DNA of 58,816 nucleotides, taken from the NCBI GenBank assembly GCA_002633005.1, contig NMRA01000640.1:161230-220045 (forward strand). Direction: 5' to 3'. A model generated the notes under the pieces. That model worked only from the letters and a program-made list of their open reading frames with translations, was not told where the DNA came from and made no database searches. Below are positions 1 to 12,800 of this stretch, one piece after another. The first letter of the stretch is position 1; each line of letters begins with the position of its first letter. The stretch is from Phoronis australis (Eukaryota > Phoronida > Phoronidae). Made by a program: the position numbers and the translations under genes.

Positions 1-84
1 ACTTAGTCCGCCCGCTTTTTCTTACCGAAAGTTCCGCAACGTCAGGAATTCGAGCCCCGAAACTGAAGGCTGGGTGTGCGCATG
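1..84 (+). repeat. Family A repeat, copy 1 (right end, cut by window)
   Basis: Right half of a dispersed repeat whose other copies are at 28.4, 36.4, 40.4 and 53.1 kb. Shared landmarks are TTAGTCC near the start, AATTCGAGCCCC in the middle and the terminus CTGGGTGTGCGCAT. The left half lies outside the window. Confidence 0.75.
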
Positions 85-664
85 TGAAATAAAACATTTT
101 CAAAGGTTGCAGAACCTTAAATGATTTCAAATTTCTCATTTGCAGAAACAATGTTTCAGTCTTTGATATGACTACTAGTCATGATTAATATCTTAACCGG
201 ACGACTTGCATCATTATAGTCATGAAATCATTAACATATTTATTTTCGATTTGTTTATTTCACACAGGTGCCAACAAATACAGTATACAAATAAAACAAA
301 AGTTCAAGTGCAAAGAAATGATGATAGCAAGTCTAATGACATTTGACATTACGCCACCCTTAAATATTGTCACTGTAGTTATGATGACGCCAGCACCATT
401 TCTAACACTATACTATTACCATCAAGAGCGATAACGTAATGATATGTGCCTCTAATTGACGAACTGTTGTTAATTACATAAAAGTAAACTTCTTTAAGAA
501 AATTATTATAGAAGTTGCTAGTGACAGGGGAAGTTCCGAAGGCAAAGTTAGCAGCTGCAGTGCAAATTATAGTGTCACTAGACTGAAAACTTGGAAACAG
601 AAACTCTAGATCGATTTCATATCGGGGCTCGTGTCAAAGATCAATGAGTATGCGACAGATATAC

Positions 665-813
665 CTGAAAACGTGTAGTCAGCCTGGGGACTTCTATCTG
701 ACCTAAATGCCAAACGTCTCGTTGGTTTCCCTGGACGTGGAAAGATGTCGACAACCTAGACAAATTGTCACCAGGTTTGGATACAAATACTTCCAACGAA
801 CCCACCATGGAAT
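665..813 (-). CDS. Exon 6: MAM domain, last visible part
   Basis: 149-nt exon that enters in phase 1 and leaves in phase 0. The acceptor is TTTATTGTAG. The donor GTATAT is weak but keeps the MAM strand order. It encodes DSMVGSLEVFVSKPG, STSFHVQGNQRDVWHLGQIEV and ends at TTRFQ. This matches the MAM segment G-x-L-x-V, G-x-Q-x-x-x-W and F-Q before the final strands. The expected closing part (acidic I-D-D-I and last Cys) was not found in the remaining 660 bp, so the next exon is probably outside the window. Confidence 0.8.
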
Positions 814-3800
814 CTACAATAAAGAATGTGTACATGTAAGTGAAGTTAATTCTGGAAGCCACAAAAGCAAACTTATTTAAATTATAACTTGCTGTTTCAA
901 AAATTCTAAAATTCAGTATTAAATTACGAAACTGAAATTTAGATTTATTTTTTCAGGAAGTTAAAGGGATTATGTTGTACTTGTATAATCCATGTTCTGG
1001 AAGTTAATAAACAACTTTTTTGACAAACGAATAGTATTTGCCCTTTCACAGGATTGGCATCACGTTTCCACACTTTCGTTGAATTAAAAATGACTCTACC
1101 AAATGCCCACCATACCATGTCGGTCTTACATGTCACTGACTGAAATGTATCCACCTTGACATGCAAATTAATTAGCTGTGTTTGAAGTAAGAACGAAATA
1201 TCAGTTCTTATCAAACGAATTTAATGTGAAAAGAAAGATACAACTGGAGATGAAACCGAGCGTCAGTGCGGCAAATCCTAGCTAATCGTGAAGCGTTCAT
1301 GCGTTTAAGAAATTCGAAGTGCATTCCTTTCCTTATAGCCCTTTTCCAAGATAGGATTTTTGTCCAGGGTCCCTTGAATTCATGGTGCTAACCTGTTTGG
1401 TCAGGGCGGGAGACCGCCAAAGGTTTAAATGACCTTGTGTTCAGCGTTTTCAACGTCAGCGGTTATACGCCTTGTGCAACGAGATAGCGATGTTGTGCCA
1501 CATTCGGCCCTGCTCAAGCAGAAGTGGTTTAGTCAGGGTTACCATAGAATCATACGCGCGAGCATCGCATCTTATGCACGAACCACCTACAAACCTATGA
1601 ATCATGCATACGAACCCAAAAATCACGCATACGAACAAAAATCATGCGCCCAAACCACAAAAATCATACACACGAGCATTGAATCACACGCATGAACACT
1701 TTATCGTTTGGTGTTCGTGCGTCGGATTCGGATGCTTGTGCGTACATGTATGATTTGTGTTAATATGTGTGATATTTTTGTGGTTCGTGCGCACGGTTCT
1801 TGTTTGTATGCGTGATTAATTGGTTTGTTTGCATGAATCATAGGTTTGCAGGTGACTCGTGCGTATGATTCGGATGCTCGTGCGTATGGTTCCCCTGATG
1901 GTAAGTGTGCCTTATACATGTAATTACAGTAATTTAACCAACATACGTTCTCAGAGTGATTAGCTATGACTAGGCTTTGTCCAGTTTTCGTACTGCATGA
2001 CTACATATTATGCAAGTAAACTTCGAAGTTTTTCTTTTACTTGAAATGTGATCCATGCAACTTACCGCTCATGCCTGTAACGCCGCTATACATGTGGTAC
2101 CAGAACTGGAAGCAGCTACCACTCCACCTAGCGGAGAAATTCCGCGAAATTAGAACGGCCGATTCTCCTTCCTTCCGCGGGGAAGACGACTCGGTGAAGA
2201 GAAAATGACCTAAATGCAAACGAAATCATTTGAAAAGCTATCAAAAAGTCCTATCAAAAGTGCTTATCTTCTTCAAAGACCACTGGCGTAGCCAGAAGTA
2301 TTCAACAGAGCGAGCCAAAATTGTTCGCAACCGAGGGTGAAATGACGAGCAAACTAAGAGCACTTGTGCAGCGGTTTAGATCATAAAACTGGTCTCAACA
2401 GGTGCGTTACTCATTGATCTCTGGGCTTAAATACAGAGCATATAAAACTTGCAGTTCCCTGTAGCTTAAGAGCAAGTTAAGTTGGTTTTCACTTCAAGTT
2501 ATTTTACGCGCTGAACTCACTTCTAATCTGGGAAGAACAATCTGAGACCACAGGGGCGGATCCAGGATTTTTAAAAAGGGTGTTGGACCAAGGATTTTTT
2601 AAAAAGGGGGTCCAAGTCAACAATTTGAAAATTCTAGATTTGATATTACTAAATCAAGGGAAAAGGGGATTCCGAACCCCTTTGACCGCTGGATCTGCGT
2701 ATGAACCACGGTCATAAATATTCGCCAATGCGTGTGTGATCACGTGCTTCGCTTGCAATGTTCGTAAGTAAATATCACGAACACTCGCGTGATCAAACCT
2801 AACCCAGCTTACAGCGATTGCCAACGTGGTCTTAACAAAAGTTAATTATCTTTGCGGAAGGTAAGATTGAAGTCGTTTTGATGTAAATTATAGCATGTAT
2901 AACTAATTCAGCAATTCACGACACTGTCAGTCACCATTTGGCAATAAGTTAATGGCACCGGTAAGCCAAACATTAGACAACTTCGACAAAGCACGATACC
3001 TTAAAATTTTGCAGTTGTCCAGCTGTACGATTCAGAAATTTAATCAGGGCCACGGAACCAGCACGCATCCCACCATGTTACTTTGAGGGTATGAAATGGC
3101 GACTTACGGCAATTCAAAATAAGTGAATCCGCATACAATACCTTTATTGCTACCAAGGGTGTGATCCACTGACGGGCCAGTCGACCGTGTTGGCGTTGTA
3201 CTGTCGCGGGTCCAGTCAAAGTCGTCACTTGAACTTTGTGACCATCCACATCGATTCCTTTCAAAGTTACAGGAATGTAGCGTAACTTCAGGAGTTGGAC
3301 TAGCTAGAATATCAATTAATTAATTAACAATTAGTACGACTATGAACATATGTGGACTACCGCCTGATACGTTAGGATGAAACCACTACTGTTAGAATTT
3401 GCTATTTTATATCTCTGGTGAAAGCGTCCAACAATAACCCACATAGTAGCTCTTCCGGTTTTAAAGTCAGTGGTGTCTCGTTAAGTACTCACTTGGCCTG
3501 ATCATTTAAAATTCACAAATACATTCTCTGGCATCTTTCGATAAAGTAGAAAATTGATCGTTCGTAATCTATAATAGAAATGCCACTCGCACAGAGCGAC
3601 AATTTTATTTTTTCGTACGACACAAGTACACAGGACTTGAACTAAGAATGATCAAAATAAGTCGGAAGGGGAGATAATGCTGTCGTGTGCGCTACGTGTC
3701 ATCATGGCGGTTGCATTAAACACAGATCAGCAGTTCCAGAGTATTTTGATCTGTCAAGATACTTCCTGTTTGCGGGTGTCAGTATCATATGGATAATAAA

Positions 3801-6800
3801 CAACATCTGTCCCCAGTTTAACTGTTTCAATAAACGTAAGATTATGTCTCGCGCTTCAGTTTGTAGTAAAGTCTGAATTTATTTTAAAGACTACATCAAG
3901 CTATAATTACTCCGGAAGTCAACGAATAATGCATGTTCATGTATTAAGGAAGTATGCGTCCATGGACATATCACAGTGCTGCTAAAACGCTAATAAAGTA
4001 TTTTGCTGCTTGAACGCAACTTGATATTTTTAGACATCTCTCATACATGTATCTGCCCTTAAGCTACCCTCAGGTTACAAAGAAGGATCATTAAACGATA
4101 AAATTTGTGAATATCGCTAAATTTAGGATTTAAACACATGCAAATGGAATAATTTAGAACCATGAACACCATACACTGTACTTTATTTAGACAGGAGTTC
4201 AGTGCTCGCTTGAAGACAACTTTGAACACAATTTCCAGTGATGGTAAATTTTCGGTACTTTTCTCGAGCAGAGCCTTGGAGGTACTGGGGGTCTAGGAAA
4301 ATATTACATAAACTTCCTGCAAAACACTTGGAACTTCAAATTTTATAATCCCACTGTTCGTTTAGTGTTTACACATTGGCTGCTCTTTATTGACGTCTCC
4401 GGTTCAGCCGAGTCGACCACTAAACGTCTGATTAGTTCTGGACGACGACTTCCGGTTCACAAACAAATCAGATGTTTTAGACAGTTGACCTGGCGGAACC
4501 GGCTAATTTAATCAAGTGAACCAGTCTTTCTGCTTCATTGTCTTCTTAATTAATATCAGGACCGGTCTCAAGGAAGATGGGTACGCTTTCACGGAGAACT
4601 GAGAAGAAACTGGCAAAAGTCTAGAGAAGAATATATACTTCTTTCACAGGTGGACACGTTCTCACAAGGCAGACACAACTTCACGGTTGTTTACCGAATA
4701 CTTGCAGCACCAAACAGCACCCCTTTTGAAATTGTTTGTGTTCTCGTTTTGGGGTGGAATATCTGCACTTCACTTTTTAATACGAGTTAACCTCGTAATT
4801 AATAAACGTAACAAAATCGTTTATGGAATTGGGTTTACTGATTGCATCAACGGGAAAATTCACAGTCACTAAACAGTTTTAACCATTTCGGCTTGAATTG
4901 CGTGGATCTTTAAATAATACCGAAGCCAGTACAACATACAGCGTTACAGGCATTAGCCTACAACGCCATCTACAAAAATTGTTTAAAATAGGTGATATAC
5001 CAGAGCTCCATTCCGTAGACGACAGACACTTTCGAATAAAGCAAGAAGATACGCGTGAAGATACATGTACGCCACAATGTCTCGCGTAATTTTGCATTTT
5101 CACGAGATCGTGGCCCATAGATAGCATTGAGTCATTTTTTTCATGGAAAAGACGGTACTTTCGTATCTCTTACCCAGGGATAGCGATGTGCCCCGTTTTT
5201 GGGAAGAAAGGGAGACCGTATATTTGACTCAGAGTCGCTACTTTTTGCCAAGAAAAACAGGCGACTTTTTATTTGCGAGTCTGAGATAGCTAACCCCTGG
5301 TCAGACTTAGTCTCGACCAATGAAAACAAGTCTGATAGCGAAAATTTACCGTTTTCTAAATAATACAGTAACAGCGGCTTTGATTGGATAAAAAGATATC
5401 TTTGGACAGAGAAAGGGAATTCGACATTTTTTCTAGGACACACCGTTATCTCTTGGAAACCGAAACGAAACTCGATATTTTTCTAGGAAAAAGGTGGTGA
5501 CTCTCTATCTCTGGCCAACAAATGGTAAAAAGAAACAAGTCTCTCTCTCTCTTCACTGTCGCCTTTAATGACCGGTTGTAAAATTACAACTTCAAGTCAC
5601 AACAGAAACACCTGAAGCCAGGCACCTACCGTTCGTAGTGAAACGTGCCACTGGGACGGCAGGATCACTTTAAACTACAGATATGAAGTGTTAATTTTCG
5701 GGATGCGTGGTGCAAACACGCGATATTCAATCTTATGCTCCATTTTAGTCCAGACAAATCATATATTAGTAGGCCTACTAAATGTCCACATTGATGCCAT
5801 AAATTCATTTAATTCTTATGCAGTGAATGCAGGAATTGGACGCAAGTTTAACGAAAATTTCACTGCGGGTATGAAACTTGCCGCACCGGCAACACAGTCA
5901 ATGAACTCCGTTCGATCTATTGTCTTGTCAACTATAATTTGGACCACTTTCTCGCCGTAGCAAAGAAATAATATGAAGGACGTCTACCCAAAACATGAAC
6001 CCTTGGTTTTCAAAGAATGAATCACACCAGGGGTTGTGTCGTCCGGCTTCACAATGTACATAACGGAAGATGGAGGAAAACGTGATTAGAACACACGTAC
6101 GATTCTCAATCGACTTCCCTAACGAGTACATGTTCCTCTCCGATGCCTTATGAAATGCGATGAGCAAATGCTAACCGGACCCAGAATAGGACATTTGGAT
6201 TTTTGCAGTTGGGCAATCTTGTACGAATACCACTCACAGAACGGTCCATTCATTGTACAGACGGAGACTAGTACTCACCATAACACATGGGGACTGTATC
6301 GTTCCATTCATTTCCGTTACAGAAGATTTTCTCGCTGCCGCTCATGCTGAAGTTTCCGGCACATGAGAACGAGATCACAGCACCCTGGAGTTCAATTTTC
6401 TTTAACCTCAAATTCGGTGGAAGCGAAGTCAAAACATCAGGGCAGCCAGGTGCTGAAACAAGATTTGGGCCGAATTAGGTGGTCTGAAGGTGGTGTTAAG
6501 CATGAGAAATAATTCTGCTCGTCAAATTTCCCGAATCACGTGACACAAGCTCATTTTAGCTCATCTTTCGGATGTCCGTCTTCTTAGGCACCCGAGGAGG
6601 TCAAAAGTCACTTTTTGCAAAAATAAGAATAATTAAGTTAGACATTATGAATTTCGTATAAGACTGATACAACGGAACGTATTGCAATCACTTTTAAGGT
6701 CATTTGTTTCACGTATCTAGTCATATTAGGTGCATTTTCTTCTGAATTTTCGACGTTATCAGTCCACCGCGTGGACAATTACGCGCCTGTCTATTCTCGG

Positions 6801-9800
6801 CACTGCATTCTATTGCAACAACTCCAAATGCCACCAGGTAGACACACTCTATTCATAATCACCTACAATCACCACCATTATTACGCCATCATCATTAGCA
6901 CCACGTACTGAGTTGTTACTCCCCTCATTGGTAGTAACCGTTTAGTTACAAGTACAGTCTTCGACTAACATTTACTTCCTCGTTTATTTTTATATTAAAG
7001 ACTTTTATTTTTATACAAATGTACTCTTAAGATCGTGCCAACAAAAATACTGATAGGAAATTGACTTTTTCTAAATTTCTAATTCGATATTACTGTTTCT
7101 TGTCGTGAAAAACTAATTCATGCAAAATAGATTAGCGAAAAGCTCGGTCGCAACCGTTGTCGTGTAACTAGCCTAAAGCGTAGTTACACTTGTCCGTTTA
7201 GCAGGCTTTGTAAGAAGTTTTCAAAATTTACTCAAACTTTTGAGCGCTGAAGACGGTTATAGAGCACTAAAACCAAAACGGGTTTGGTAACCCATGCCAA
7301 ATTACGTCGTATGACGGGTCGCAAGGTATTGTTAAACTAGCGACATTCGTGCGACGGGCGTAAGCGCGTCGTATGGTTATCGATTATGTCACACTACCAT
7401 TGTTTTCCTTGTTGCGTCTTTGTTGGATAAAACAATGCATATCGTACCTTGCATGCACATCAGTCAGTTACCGATAAATACTTGCCATTATCTTTATCAT
7501 ATAAGAAAGAAAACAAAGTGAACTGGATACGTCAATCTATCGTTCTCATTGCGACGAGCTTGTGACCTTAACGGTTACCACACCACTTCAGGCTGTGGCG
7601 AGTATACATGTAGGTCAACAATGACGAGTAACGTGCAGTGCCTAATTCAGGACGACCAAAGCAATCATAAGTAGATGTAGAAGACTGGCACGCGCGCAAA
7701 ACCGTTCTTACGATTCCAGCAGTGCTATAGTTCAATCTTGGTTCATGTTTCAGATTCGATTCAAATAAATACATCCTTTGAAACATGATGGCAGGAAATT
7801 ATTGAGGATTTGCAAGATAATATGGTAACGAGTTGCACTTCCCATAATCTATTAAACTAAAAGTTAATTAGCAAAATCCCAGATTGGGAGGAAATGCCCT
7901 TGGAACAGCCCAGACAAGAAATGAGCACCGAGATTGGTGAATCAGTGTGTGCGTGTCCGATTCGTTAACTTCCATGCCGTTGGAAGCCCTGGGCAAAAAC
8001 AACAACCCTTGAAATATGGTTTTGAATTGTGCATCGATTCAAACTAAGTCCTGCACAGGGGAGACAATCCTCACACCCCTGGACCCATGTTTCTGTTCTG
8101 ATTACGTACGGTACAGCGTTGTTTTGTTTTTGCATTGAATAGGCAAATCCCGAAATACCCAAGCACCATCTACGATTCGTTCGCTTTCTACCAACAATTA
8201 TGCGCGTTAGGAGGTGACTCGTTTCACTTAACTGTTGTGTTTTTGTGCATATCACTATTTTATGCAAATATTACGCCTTTCCTCATTCTGTCCAGTCCCA
8301 ATGCTGGCACGAAAAATTCGAAAGCTACAGGTGTGTTGTAATAAATTGTCCTCTCGTGTTCTTTTCAGCTCAGAAGTGTTTCATAGCCTAAACAGAAACT
8401 GGGTCCATCATTCAACTAGTTTCTCTACCTCCCCAAAATGCGCATTGTTGGCCAGAGGGTATTCTGTTCTCGTGTACCAAAATACATTTCATTAATTTTC
8501 ACTTTCATAATGTTTTCAAAATGAATGTTTTCCCTAATTTTTCTGAAGTGTTTGCACAAATGCACACGAGCCTTATAGGAGTAATTTAACATATATTAGC
8601 GCATGGGTCAACATACACACATTTACACGTACGGTAAATATAAGCATTGCAAATTTAATATACTACTGTTACGTAGCCCAGATATCTAAGTGGGCCAATG
8701 TGCCCAATGGAAACGTCCGCTATGACGTAAACACAGTAATCACATCCAGCTCTATTCCTGGAATACGTAAACAACACGGATGTCAGAATTACTAACACAA
8801 AACATTACATGCCTAAATTCAGTATGAAGTTGATATATAGAACAGTTTTGGTTTCTGGAGAATAGGTAGGTTACATCATAGGCGAGAGATTCTCAGGACT
8901 AAAACCGTAACAGGCTTTAACATTCTGTTTGCATTGGTTAGTTCGAGATTTACGTTCTTTTTATTATTGTTGCGCCAACGAAGTTCTAAATAGATTTACT
9001 GTAACACGTTTCAAACTGAATCGTTAAGTAATTGCACGTGAGGCTACAATATTTATATGAATTTGTTTTTTGTTAGTTCTGTTGCGACTTTTGTTTAACA
9101 AGGGATTATTGTAATAGTCAGATATTATAAGCAGTCTATAAGTGTTATTTTTGCATATGTCGTTTCATTTTGTAGGTAATCAGGGAGGGATCGAGGATTT
9201 TTAGTTGGGGGCGGCAGAGTATTAGCCAGGATTTTGACCGTCAGACATTTCCAACTCCGAACTGCCAAATGGGATGTGGGAGAGTTTTAGGGTGGGCCAT
9301 GCCCCCCCTTGGCCCCCTCTAAATCCGCCACTGGTAATTATATAATTTGGTTACGAATCATTTCGTCCCGATAACTTTCTGGTACACGGTAAACACACCC
9401 ACGCAGCGTTGTGCAAACTGAAGCAGACGTGTTGTTTTAATCACTTTTGCTTTTGAATAATCATCAAATCTGAACCCAACAGATTTTCGTCATATTAGCG
9501 TTAATTTGACCTCACACTCAAATGGGAAGCACATAAAATGGCCAAGACACGGTTAAGGGTAATAGTGGACCGTAAACGTCCTGGTGTCGTCCTGATAGCT
9601 CGATGGCTCATTTCCCCCTTCAATATGGCTGTTGAGATAGTGGTCATTGATTAACCGGTGACGTGTTATATTCTCAATTATGTGGCAAATAAACGTGTAA
9701 TGGAGTTAAATCAATTAAATCATGCGCTGACGGCAGGTTATTTGATCATTTAAGATGAGACAGTTGCATCTGTAGTACGCAAGGCATGCCTGTTAGTACT

Positions 9801-12800
9801 ACCAGCTTACTGTTAGGCGTTATTAACAGCGGGTAGTAAAGTGGTTATCTTTTTAGTAAAACTTGTATTGAAAGCAACGAGGATATCATGAACACGGAGA
9901 CGAGGAAGTGGCTGACCAAGAATATACATGTAGATAAGATTATACGTCAGTCAATGACCCTAATAATAACAGTAACATTGACAATAGCAGTGACAGTTAT
10001 AGAAATAATAGTAATAGCAATAGTAGTAAAACTAATAATAGTAACACAAATAGTAATAGTAATAGTAATAGTAATAGTAGTAATAGTAATAGTAATCGTA
10101 ATAGTAGTAATACTAATAGTAGTATTACTAAAAGTAATAGTAATAGTAGTAATGGTTATAGTAATAGTAGTAATAGTAATAGTAGTAATAGTAATAATAT
10201 AAAATAATAATAAAAAGAGCATAGTATAACTAGCACCACTATTATTGTTATGGTTACTGTTATAAATCACTTAAAAATATGTGCACTAGGAAATTTCGAT
10301 GGTAGATGCTGGTTTGCTATTGTTGCAAGTAAACTTGAAGCAAGTTCTTGTGAAAATTCAGTTCCTGGTTTCCATGTTGAGGTTCAAGTGGAAAATACAT
10401 GTACCTTCTGTCGAAAAGAACTTTTGATTAAGACCACCTATTGTAACAAAACTGGTCTTGCCTTGTTCATTACTCAGTTTCGGAAGAACTTTTCTAGCCA
10501 GAGAAGAACTTGCAGTTCTTTTCAAAAGCGAACACAATGGACAAAAGCACATGAGTAACACACGAACAACATCCTTGATAAGATAACACTCGGGGGATAG
10601 CCGCCTCTGCTTATAAACATAATAAAAACGAATCAATTTGATAGGGACGCTTGTGTCTAAAAGCGAATAATCCCGTAAAATGGCGTCAATTTGCTCCTTG
10701 AGAGGACTCGTCAGTCCCGTAATTCTTGAGCCCATGATGCTGGGTGCATAAAATGACCCGCCTGGTTAAGTCGTTATAGTGAGACTGGTCTTGAACAATA
10801 ACAAAATACAGAAATCAATTCTTATTAAAGTAAGAAGCAAATTGAAACAGCACATGTGTACGTCGTCAGTGCAGTGTTATTTTTAACAGGTGAGTTTACT
10901 GTGCCTTTAGTATCCCTGGGGTTTGTTTCATGAAAGGGATTTGAGACTTGTGACAGAAATTTGGTCCAACGCTCCTCATTAATATTTTAGAAAAATAATT
11001 AAATCTCACATGAGCAAAAATGCAGTCTCTGAAAATGTACACGAAACGGCTGGTTTCCGAGATACGTTCTATAAATTATTCCCAGACGGTAATGCGCTCC
11101 TAATTATTTGACTAAATTTTTATTCAGCAATGGATTGGGCGCGTAAGACCATGTTTCTTAAATCATTTTCATGAAACGGACCCTTGGTGCTCAGGCAGCC
11201 ACCATGATTTAAGGAAAATACACGATCATAATAATTAAACCCATTTTGAGTTAAACGTTTCAACCGTTAGTTATTGTGCCCAACACGTCGAGGAAGGAGC
11301 GGTATGAAGACACATTCAAACAAAACCTTCCTGGTCACCAAGGATTGAGAAAGTCGAATCTTATAGTTATTTATATTTGATAACCACTATGAACCTGAAG
11401 TTTTAAAAGTCTATTTTATGCCACGTGAAGTTATTGTTTTTTGAGCTGCGCAATTCCTAACCTCTTTAAAAGAAGGACTTTAATATCAAACTACTGAGAT
11501 TTTCAGACTTAGGCAGGGAGTAGGCACATAAACCTCCAATCGTTGCTAGTTGGTTAAACCAATTTACGCGCGGTTTGGTTAAAACAAGAGTTGCACTATT
11601 GTTGACAAGAATGGTTCCCATCGGTACACTAGCCAGTAAACGTGTTTCACGGGTCAACAGACGCGCTCAATTCACAGCGAAGAAGACTAAAGTTGTCCAA
11701 ACAAACGCACCTACATGTAACAACCAGCTACTGTACAGAAAGAATTATGTGCCTCTGCACAGACTGTTTTCGTTACAAGACCTAAATTTCTAACATTAAA
11801 AGATCTTTTAAACAATTTGGTTGTTTTCAAAAGCTAAATTTGCCAACAACTGTATAATGTACATGTATGGCGTCGGTGTCATTAATTTTAACCTCCAGTC
11901 ATAAAGAGCTCAGCCATCTATTACGTACATCTATTGTCTTCATATCGCGTTCAAACAAACGCCTACCAAAAAAACTAGATCACTTTCCACATGCAGTTCG
12001 GTCGCTAAAGCGCACGGTCAGTTACCTGTCTCGTGATCTAGCACGTGCAACATGGAAGCGTTAGAGGGTGTTGTTCACCCTCTGATACAGCACCACCATG
12101 TAAAAGTGGCCTTGTGACATCAGTGGTGATGAACAAATACAACTGCATGACATGGGCATCAATGATTTGGACGTGTGTCGTATAAATGGTGCTGAATGAA
12201 CCAGAAAAGTATTGCGGATCGTTGTTTTTTTGTTTGACACCTTTTAATCTCGTGTGTGTCAAAAAACAGGAATGGAGTAGTTACCTATCGGCGACCTGTT
12301 TGTGTTTGCGGACTTAGCTTTCGGGCCTGTCCTGAGGCGCTTCTCGTTCGTCGGGTTACTGGCGAGGTTCTCAAAACGAGTCGTCGATGGGTAACTACTA
12401 TGTAACGGAGCCAGCTATGACCATTGATCCTGTCTCGAATGCATCGCTTTAGTCTGTCACCACGAGATTTATCAATAGGTGTAGCAGTATGCTGATGCGT
12501 TCTCAACACCAGACAATAATTATTTCAAAACCAATAGGAATGTTAAAATGTTACTTCGTTTTGCTAATCAATGAGACGCCATGCTAGATACGAACAACTT
12601 ACCCACACAGATGGGTGGCTCTTTGTTCCACTTGCCTCTGGGGGTGCATGTCGCAATCACGGGCCCGACCAGTCGCAGACCGTTGTTACAACGGAAACTC
12701 ATTACCCTTCCACCGGAGACCACTCTTGTGTAACCGTTCTCTAACTTCAACGTCGGGCAGCGAGAACGGGAGCGTGCAAGTCTTCGCATGCCTTAAATAG

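Larger units (their letters stand above)
6453..12602. other. Long intron of the sushi-MAM gene with repeats
   Basis: Holds the 153-bp inverted-repeat element at 9181, the TAATAG tract at 9.96-10.2 kb and the inverted-repeat element at 10.92-11.18 kb. The rest is unremarkable. An additional sushi exon could hide here because phase 1-1 modules can be inserted without frame change, but none was recognised. Confidence 0.5.

Noticed and set aside
9888-10270. Overlapping open frames of about 105 aa on both strands
   Set aside because: They are translations of the TAATAG tract: Ile/Val/Thr runs only, with no start context or homology.
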